In this document: positions 7,416 through 14,800 of the stretch, in pieces | Numbering within the stretch: the first letter of the stretch is position 1 | Layout: every line of letters starts with the position of its first letter | Source of the DNA: Halomarina halobia | Lineage (GTDB): Archaea > Halobacteriota > Halobacteria > Halobacteriales > Haloarculaceae | Reading direction: 5' to 3' | Length of the DNA stretch: 64,000 nucleotides | Assembly: GCF_029338575.1 (NCBI RefSeq) | Contig: NZ_CP119992.1 | Location: 2,728,001 to 2,792,000 of the forward strand | The notes under the pieces: generated by a model | The model's input: the letters and a program-made list of their open reading frames with translations, nothing else | The model's database searches: none | What the model was told of the DNA's origin: nothing | Made by a program: the position numbers and the translations under genes

Positions 7416-8435
7416 ATGAAGGATTACATTGAGCGCGTCACCGACGGCGCGGACCTGACACAGGCGGAGGCACGGGAGGCGGCGAGCGCGGTGTTCGCGG
7501 GGGCGACGGAGGCCCAGATCGGCGCGCTGCTCGCCGCGCTCCGGGCGAAGGGCGAGACGGAGGCGGAGATCGCGGGCTTCGCCCAGGGGATGCGCGACGC
7601 GGCGCGGACCATCGATCCCGACCGCTCGCCGCTCGTGGACACCTGCGGCACCGGCGGCGACGACTACGACACGATCAACGTCTCGACGACCAGCGCTATC
7701 GTCGCCAGCGGGGCGGGCGTCCCGGTCGCGAAGCACGGCAACTACTCGGTCTCCTCCTCGTCGGGCAGTGCCGACGTGCTCACCGAGGTGGGCGTGCGGG
7801 TCGACGCCGAACCCGACGCCGTCGAGGCGGCCATCGAGGAGGACGGTATCGGGTTCATGCTCGCACCCGTGTTCCACCCCGCGATGAAGGCCGTCATCGG
7901 CCCGCGGAAGGAACTCGGGATGCGCACGGTCTTCAACGTCCTCGGGCCGCTGACCAACCCCGCCGGGGCGGACGCGCAGGTCGTGGGCGTCTACGACGCG
8001 GCCCTCGTCCCCGTGCTCGCCCGCGCGCTCTCGAACCTTCCGGTCGAGCGCGCGCTCGTCGTCCACGGCGACGGCATGGACGAACTCAGCCTCCACGCGG
8101 CGTCCACCGTCGCCGAGGTGCGCGGCGACGAGATCGAGGAGTACGCGCTCGAACCCGCGGACGTAGGGCTCGACCGTGCGCCCGTCGAGGCGGTCGCCGG
8201 CGGTTCGCCCGCCGAGAACGCTGCCGACCTCCGGGGCATCGTCGAGGGCGACGTCGGGGGACCGAAGCGCGACATCGTCCTCCTCAACGCGGGGGCGGCC
8301 ATCTACGTCGCGGGCGAGGTAGAGAGCGTCGCGGCCGGCGTCGAGCGCGCCCGCGAGGCCGTCGACTCGGGCGCGGCGGCCGGGAGACTCGCCGACCTCT
8401 GCGAAGGCGTCCCCGCCTCGCCCTCCACGCGATGA
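7416..8435 (+). CDS. trpD: Anthranilate phosphoribosyltransferase
   Basis: 339 residues, full family length. It transfers phosphoribose from PRPP to anthranilate, the second dedicated step to tryptophan. Diagnostic motifs are DTCGTGGDDYDTINVST (PRPP loop, about residues 70-86), KHGNYSVSSSSGSADVL, and the GFMLAPVFHPAMK / LGPLTNPA segments. The start ATG at 7416 follows an AT-richer leader (7355-7412). First gene of trpD-F-E-G; its stop overlaps the trpF start by 4 bp. A divergent paralogue lies at 57632-58696. Confidence 0.97.
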   Translation: MKDYIERVTDGADLTQAEAREAASAVFAGATEAQIGALLAALRAKGETEAEIAGFAQGMRDAARTIDPDRSPLVDTCGTGGDDYDTINVSTTSAIVASGAGVPVAKHGNYSVSSSSGSADVLTEVGVRVDAEPDAVEAAIEEDGIGFMLAPVFHPAMKAVIGPRKELGMRTVFNVLGPLTNPAGADAQVVGVYDAALVPVLARALSNLPVERALVVHGDGMDELSLHAASTVAEVRGDEIEEYALEPADVGLDRAPVEAVAGGSPAENAADLRGIVEGDVGGPKRDIVLLNAGAAIYVAGEVESVAAGVERAREAVDSGAAAGRLADLCEGVPASPSTR

Positions 8436-9058
8436 CGCGCGTGAAACTCTGCGGGATCACGACCCCGGGTGACCGCGACGCCGCCGTCGCCGCCGGAGCC
8501 GACGCCGTCGGCGTCATCTCCGACGTGTCCGTCGACACGCACCGCGAGGTCGCCCCCGAGGCGGCCGCCGAACTCGTCGCCGGGACGCCGGGGACGGTGA
8601 CGTCGACGCTCGTGACGATGCCCGACTCCCCCGAGGCGGCCGCCGAGCTCGTCGGGCGCGTCCGCCCGGACGAGGTGCAGGTCCACGGGATGTCCGCCGA
8701 GGGGGTGGCCGCCCTCGCCCGCGCGGTCGACGTGCCCGTCGTCGCCGCGGTCGGGGCCGACGATCCGGACGCGACGGCCTACGCGCGCGCCGCGAGCGCG
8801 CTCCTGGTGGACACCCCGTCCGCGGACGGCGGCGGCGGAACCGGCGAGACGCACGACTGGACGCGAACGCGGGCCGTCGTCGAGTCGGTCGACGCACCCG
8901 TCGTCCTCGCGGGGGGGCTCACCCCCGAGAACGTCGCGGAGGCGGTCGAGACCGTCCGGCCGTTCGGGGTGGACGCCGCGAGCGGCGTCGAGCGCCCGAA
9001 CGGCGAGAAGGACCGCGCGGCGATGCGGACGTTCGTCGCCGCCGTCCGGGGGGCCTGA
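8432..9058 (+). CDS. trpF: Phosphoribosylanthranilate isomerase
   Basis: 208 residues, a TIM barrel. It isomerises N-(5-phosphoribosyl)anthranilate to the carboxyphenylamino-deoxyribulose phosphate. The N-terminal VKLCGITTPGDRDAAVAAGAD carries the catalytic Cys; VVLAGGLTPENVAEAV and FGVDAASGVERPNGEKD form the phosphate-binding end of the barrel. ATGA overlap with trpD and only one base before trpE indicate translational coupling. Confidence 0.96.
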   Translation: MTRVKLCGITTPGDRDAAVAAGADAVGVISDVSVDTHREVAPEAAAELVAGTPGTVTSTLVTMPDSPEAAAELVGRVRPDEVQVHGMSAEGVAALARAVDVPVVAAVGADDPDATAYARAASALLVDTPSADGGGGTGETHDWTRTRAVVESVDAPVVLAGGLTPENVAEAVETVRPFGVDAASGVERPNGEKDRAAMRTFVAAVRGA

Positions 9059-9059
9059 C

Positions 9060-10634
9060 GTGGTCGCCCTCGACCGGTCGCGGGCGGCGTTCGCGGATCT
9101 CGCGGCGGGGGACGAACCGGTCGTCGTCCACGCGACCGCGGCGCTCGACGTCGACCTCGACCCGCTGACCGCCTACGCGACGCTCTGCGAGGCGTCGACG
9201 CGGCCGTATTCGTTCCTGCTCGAGAGCGGCGAGAAGGTCGCCTCCCACGACCCCGACGGCGCGTTCGCGCCCGGCGGAACCGACCGCCACGCGCGCTACT
9301 CCTACGTCGGCGTCGACCCCGCGGCCGTCGTCGCCCTCGGCCCGGACGGCCCGTCGGTCGAGGTCTTCGATCCGCGGTACGAGGGCGCGATCCGTCCCGC
9401 CGACGCGGCGGGGGACGTGCTCGACGAACTCCGCGCCTCGCTCCCGGCCGTCGAGCGCCGGGGATTCGACGACGCGGGCCGCTTCGCGGGCGGCCTCGTC
9501 GGCTTCCTCGCCTACGACGCCGTCTACGACCTCTGGCTGGACGAGGTGGGCGTCGAGCGCCCGGACTCGCCCGTCCCGGACGCGCAGTTCGTCCTGAGCG
9601 AGCGGACGCTCACGTTCGACCACCGCGAGGGGACGTGTCGGCTCGTGTTCACGCCGCTGATCCGACCCGACGACGACCCCGGCGCGGTGTACGACGACCT
9701 CGACGCGTTCGCGGAACGGACGCGCGCGGCGCTCGCGTCCGCCTCGCCGCCCGAGCGCGGCGGCTTCCGCCGGGAGGAGGAGCGCGCGGGCCCCCAAGAG
9801 GAGTACGAGGCGGCCGTCCGGCGCGCGAAGGAGCACGTCCTCGACGGCGACATCTATCAGGGCGTCGTCTCCCGGTCGCGGGAGCTACGGGGCGAGGTCG
9901 ATCCTCTCGGCCTCTACGCCTCGTTGCGCGAGATCAACCCCTCGCCGTACATGTACGTCCTCGACTACGACGAGCGGACGCTCGTCGGCGCGAGCCCCGA
10001 GACGCTCGTCTCGGTCCGCGACGGGACCGTCACCGCCAACCCCATCGCGGGCACCTGTGCCCGTGGGGCGAGTCCCGTCGAGGACCGCCGCCTCGCGGGC
10101 GAACTGCTCGCCGACGGGAAGGAGCGCGCCGAGCACACGATGCTCGTCGACCTCGCGCGCAACGACGTGCGCCGGGTGAGCGAACCGGGGAGCGTGCGCG
10201 TCGAGGAGTTCATGAACGTCCTCAAGTACAGCCACGTCCAGCACATCGAGTCGACCGTGACCGGGCGACTCGCGGCGGACGCGGACGCCTTCGACGCGAC
10301 GCGCGCGTCGTTCCCGGCCGGGACGCTCTCGGGCGCGCCGAAGGTGCGCGCGATGGAACTCATCCACGACCTCGAACGCACGCCCCGGGGCGTCTACGGC
10401 GGCGGGGTCGGCTACTTCTCGTGGGACGGGAACGCCGACGCGGCCATCGTCATCCGGTCGGCGCTGGTCGAGCGCGAGGGGACGCGCGACCGCGTGGCCG
10501 TCCGCGCGGGGGCGGGGATCGTCGCGGACAGCGATCCCGCCGCCGAATTCGAGGAGACCGAGCGGAAGATGCGCGGCGTGCTCGCCGCGCTCGAAGCCAT
10601 CGAGCGGCCACCGGAGGTCGAGGGGGTCCGATGA
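9060..10634 (+). CDS. trpE: Anthranilate synthase component I
   Basis: 524 residues with a GTG start one base after the trpF stop. It makes anthranilate from chorismate using ammonia delivered by TrpG. The N-terminal domain has RPYSFLLESGEK and RYSYVGVDP, elements of the tryptophan feedback site. The C-terminal chorismate-binding domain has NPSPYMYVL, GASPETLV, PIAGTCARG, ARNDVRRV and FPAGTLSGAPKVRAME in the normal order. ATGA overlap with trpG. Cytoplasmic heteromeric complex with TrpG. Confidence 0.96.
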   Translation: MVALDRSRAAFADLAAGDEPVVVHATAALDVDLDPLTAYATLCEASTRPYSFLLESGEKVASHDPDGAFAPGGTDRHARYSYVGVDPAAVVALGPDGPSVEVFDPRYEGAIRPADAAGDVLDELRASLPAVERRGFDDAGRFAGGLVGFLAYDAVYDLWLDEVGVERPDSPVPDAQFVLSERTLTFDHREGTCRLVFTPLIRPDDDPGAVYDDLDAFAERTRAALASASPPERGGFRREEERAGPQEEYEAAVRRAKEHVLDGDIYQGVVSRSRELRGEVDPLGLYASLREINPSPYMYVLDYDERTLVGASPETLVSVRDGTVTANPIAGTCARGASPVEDRRLAGELLADGKERAEHTMLVDLARNDVRRVSEPGSVRVEEFMNVLKYSHVQHIESTVTGRLAADADAFDATRASFPAGTLSGAPKVRAMELIHDLERTPRGVYGGGVGYFSWDGNADAAIVIRSALVEREGTRDRVAVRAGAGIVADSDPAAEFEETERKMRGVLAALEAIERPPEVEGVR

Positions 10635-11212
10635 CGCGCGTCCTCTTCGTCGACAACTTCGACTCGTTCACGTACAACCTCGTGGAGTACGTCAGCCGGC
10701 ACGCGGAGACGCAGGTGGTGCGAAACACCGCCACGCTGGAGCAGGTCCGAGCGACCGACCCCGACGCGATCGTCGTCAGCCCCGGCCCGGGCCACCCGAG
10801 AAACGAGCGTGACGTCGGCGTGACGCTCGACGTGCTGCGCGAACTCAGTCCCGAGGTGCCGACGCTCGGCGTCTGTCTCGGGCTGGAGGCGGCCGTCTAC
10901 GCCTACGGCGGGGCCGTCGGGCGCGCGCCGGAACCCGTCCACGGGAAGGCGTTCCCGGTGGACCACGACGGCCGGGGAGTCTTCGCGGGGCTCCCCTCGC
11001 CGCTCCGCGGCGGACGCTATCACTCGCTGGTCGCCACGGCGGTCCCCGACTGCTTCGCGGTGAGCGCGACCACGCGGGTCGACGGCGAGCGCCTCGTGAT
11101 GGGCGTGCGCCACCGCGAGCACCCCATCGAGTGCGTCCAGTTCCACCCCGAGAGCGTCCTCACCGAGTCGGGCCACGCGCTCGTCCGGAACTTCGTCGAG
11201 GGTGCGACGTAG
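10631..11212 (+). CDS. trpG: Anthranilate synthase component II (glutamine amidotransferase)
   Basis: 193 residues, a class I glutamine amidotransferase. Start ATG at 10631 overlaps the trpE stop. FVDNFDSFTYNLVEYV is the trpG signature. The nucleophile elbow is GVCLGLEAA (Cys in the canonical position; the usual following G-H-Q is replaced by G-L-E). The His-Glu pair of the triad is in QFHPESVLT. It could in principle be a para-aminobenzoate synthase subunit, but the operon context points to tryptophan. Last gene of the operon. Confidence 0.93.
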   Translation: MTRVLFVDNFDSFTYNLVEYVSRHAETQVVRNTATLEQVRATDPDAIVVSPGPGHPRNERDVGVTLDVLRELSPEVPTLGVCLGLEAAVYAYGGAVGRAPEPVHGKAFPVDHDGRGVFAGLPSPLRGGRYHSLVATAVPDCFAVSATTRVDGERLVMGVRHREHPIECVQFHPESVLTESGHALVRNFVEGAT

Positions 11213-11252
11213 TGGGCGCGGGGGACGCGACGGCGACGGTTGGCGACGGCGG

Positions 11253-11450
11253 CTACGGCAGGACCGTCGCGGCGACCAGGGGCGGCGCGACGACCTCGAC
11301 GAGCCACAGGCCGACGGCGACCAGCGCCGCGACCACGACGAGTTTCCACGCGACGCGCAGGATCAGCCGGGCGAGGAGGACGACGAGCCCCAGGCCGACC
11401 AGCGCCGCGAGCGCGTCGATCGGGGCCGCCTGCAGCAGACTTCCGTCCAT
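11253..11450 (-). CDS. Small membrane protein, function unknown
   Basis: 65 residues from the ATG at 11450. The sequence is almost entirely two hydrophobic helices (about 10-33 and 34-60; ALVGLGLVVLLARLILR and KLVVVAALVAVGLWLVEVV) joined by a short basic turn. The open frame extends further upstream, but that part is polar and unlike coding sequence. It converges on trpG with a 40-bp gap. No family recognised. Confidence 0.5.
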   Translation of the reverse strand: MDGSLLQAAPIDALAALVGLGLVVLLARLILRVAWKLVVVAALVAVGLWLVEVVAPPLVAATVLP

Positions 11451-11826
11451 GCGACGGTCCACCACGTCGAGGGAGTAAGTCGTGTCGATCGGCGCCGGTT
11501 CGGGGATCGTTCGTCGCCGATCACCCCCGGATCGAACCCCCGATCGCTTCGGGTCGAGTCCGTACCCAGTCACACGGTTTTCCGGCGCAAGACTCACTTT
11601 CACTGCGGTCCAAGTACGGTTATGTTTTCGGAGGTCGTCGGATGGGGACGTCCAATCGAGCGCCGAGTCGTGGCGCTCGCGAGCCGACCGTCGTTAACGT
11701 GATGGAAAGCTAATGAATATCGACTCGAAGAATTAAACACGTTCGGACAGAATAGATAACTCCGCTAATCAATGACCAGATACCACACACGAGCCACGAC
11801 GTCAGCGGTACCCCCTCTGAGATACC
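11451..11826. other. Intergenic region with probable nrdJ promoter
   Basis: A 376-bp stretch with no supported gene. The last 120 bp are AT-richer than the surroundings (for example around 11711-11770, with TTAAAC- and TAATCAATG-like tracts) and probably hold the TATA/BRE elements of the ribonucleotide reductase gene. An antisense open frame that enters the nrdJ gene is a GC-driven shadow. Confidence 0.4.
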
Positions 11827-14800
11827 ATGAGTAAGGCAGACCTCTCCGCGGACGAACTGACGCTCCCGATCAAGCGCACGACGGGCGCGACGCTCGAGGA
11901 GCGCATGACGGGCAACGCGTACAACAACATCCTCCCCGCCCGCTACCTGCGTAAGGACGCGGACGGAAACCTGATCGAGACCCAGGAGGGGCTCTTCGAG
12001 CGCGTCGCGAAGAACATCGCCCTCGCGGAGGCCGTCTTCGAGGCCGAGAAGCGCGACGTCCAGGTCACCGTCACGCCCGAGCAGCTCAAGCCCGGACATC
12101 CCCGCCGCGACGAACTCGCCGCCGAGGTGTTCGGCGCGGGCACGACGGCGGACGACGAGGCGGCGACGACGCTCTCCGCGTACAACGTCAACAAGTTCGC
12201 CTACGACACCGTCGTCCCCGAACTTCCCGACGAGATCCGCGAGCACGTCGAGGGGAAGGCGGCGGAGTTCGAGGAGCTCATGTCGATGCTCTCGTTCGTC
12301 CCGAACTCGCCGACGCTGATGAACGCCGGCGACGAACTCCAGCAGCTCTCGGCGTGCTTCGTCGACTCGCCCGACGACGACCTCACGGACATCCACCAGA
12401 CCGCCAAGGAGGCCGCGGAGGTCTTTCAGTGTCTCACGGCAGATTCGACCGTCGTGGTCGAGGACAAGGGGCACGTCAGCGTTTCGGCGGTCGAAGTCGG
12501 CGACCGCATCGCACAGCGGACTGACTCCGGGTTCCAATACAGACCGGTCGAGGAGACGCACAAATACGAGAACGCCGAGACGCTGACCGTCTCGCTCGCG
12601 AACGGGCTCTCCATTCGCGGAACCCCGAACCACCGCATCGAGGTCGATGGGGAGTGGACCCGACTCGACGAGATTCGGGCCGGACAGCAGGTACAGTACG
12701 CACTGGGATGGCTTCGAGACACCGAGCGAGCGGTTCCACAGCTCGCAGCCGTACCGAGCGGCGCGCAGTGGAGCGAACAGAGGACCGTCGAGAACGCGGA
12801 GATCGTCGAACTGTATCAACAGGGACTGAGCGACTACGAGATCGCAGAACGGTTGGACTGTGGCAAGTCGACGATACAGCGTCGTCGTAGTCACGAACTG
12901 GCCCTCCCCCCGAACGGAACCGGTGGACGGCCGCTCGGGTCGACCTCGTTCGACGAGTCCGCTGCCCTCGGCCTGTACGAGGCGGGGCACACCGACTCGG
13001 AAATCGCCGACACCCTCGGTGTCCATCAAGTGACCGTTGGCCAGTTCCGTGCGCGAGAAGGACTCGAATCGAACGGCACTGCGGTCAAGTCGGTCAGCCA
13101 ACCCGAGTATCTGACCGAAGAACTCGCCGAACTCGTCGGCCTCTGGGTCGGCGACGGCTCGTGGCATCAGGACGGCATCCGGTTCCACGTCGGGCGAGAG
13201 AGCATCGCCGAGTACATCGACCACCTCTCACAGCAGTTGTTCGACACCGTCACCTCGTCGACGTTCAGCGGTGGCTGTTACGAGATCTGTATCAACAGCC
13301 ACGAACTCAAACGCTGGTGGGAGACGAACTTCGACTGCAAGCGCGACGGAGCGCAGTCCGCGTGCGTCCCGCAGGTCGTCAAGAACGCACCCGCGCCCCT
13401 CGTCGAGGCGTTCCTCCGCGGCTACTTCACGGCCGACGGAACGCTCCTCAACGACACCTACCCGAAGCTGTACAGCTCCTCGGAACGGGCCATCGACGAC
13501 GTCGCGACGCTGATGATGGGACTGGGCTACCCGGTCAAGAAGTCGGTCATCCGCGACGAGGATACCCCCCCGTACTACGGCCTGATTCCGACGACCGGTG
13601 CCGGCCGAGCGGCGTTCATGCGCGATGTCGGTTTCATCGACGAACGCCGCGAAATCGGACTTTCGAACGTCGAGTCGGTGAACGCGCGTGACTCGTACGT
13701 CATCGGAGACTCGTACACTGTCGAGGTCGAGTCGGTGACCGAGTCCGCGGACGCGACCGTCTACGACATCACCGTCGCGGGCGACCACCAGTACGTTACG
13801 GACGGGATCGTCTCGCACAACAGCGGCGGCGGGATGGGCTACGCCTTCTGGCGACTGCGCCCCTACGGCGACCCCGTCGGATCCACTGGCGGCATCGCCT
13901 CCGGGCCGATCACGTTCATGCGGACGTTCGACCAGATGTGCGAGACGATCGCACAGGGCGGCACCCGCCGCGGCGCGCAGATGGGCGTCATGCGCGTCAG
14001 CCACCCCGACGTGATCGAGTTCATCCACGCGAAGAACAAGGACGTCTCGCTGGCCCACTGCCTCCGGCTCAACGACCCCGACGACTACACCTACACCAGC
14101 TTCTCGGAGGCGCTGGAGGAGGCCCGCTCGCTCATCGACGAGGACGGGCGCGTCCCCAAACACCTCCGGAACGCCGTCGAGGGCCACCTCTCCAACTTCA
14201 ACATCTCCGTCGGCGTCACCGACGGCTTCATGGAGGCGCTCTACGCCGGCGAGGAGTTCACGTTCACGAACCCCCGCACGGAGGAACCCCACGTCGCCAC
14301 CCCCGAGACGAAGGAGATGTACGAGCGCTACGGGCTGGGCGAGTACGTCGAACCCGGCGAGGTCTTCTCCATCCCCGCCGAGGTGCTCTGGGACCGCATC
14401 GTGAGCGGCGCACACGAGAACGGCGAGCCGGGCGTCATCTACCTCGAACGGGTGAACAAGGAACACTCGTTCGACGTGGACGAACATCCGGAACACAGGA
14501 TTCTCGCGACGAATCCTTGCGTCACGGGTGACACGCTCATCAGCACCGGCAACGGACTGATCCCCGCCGAGGAGCTGTACGAGCAGGGCGTCGCGATCGA
14601 CGTCGTCGTGGACGATCGGTTGAGCGAGGAGACGATCAAAGAGGCGAGTAGCGTCTACAAAACCGGTGAGAAGGACGTCTATCGGCTGACGACGAAGGAG
14701 GGCTACGAACTACGCCTCACCGCCGACCACCGCGTCATGACCGACGACGGCTGGGTCGAGGCGCGGGACCTCGACGCCGGCGACACGGTTCACATCGCCA

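Noticed and set aside
11710..13224. Long antisense open frame (504 codons) over the 5' part of nrdJ
   Set aside because: It runs opposite clear extein and intein motifs and is Arg/Val/Leu-rich shadow sequence typical of GC-rich DNA.
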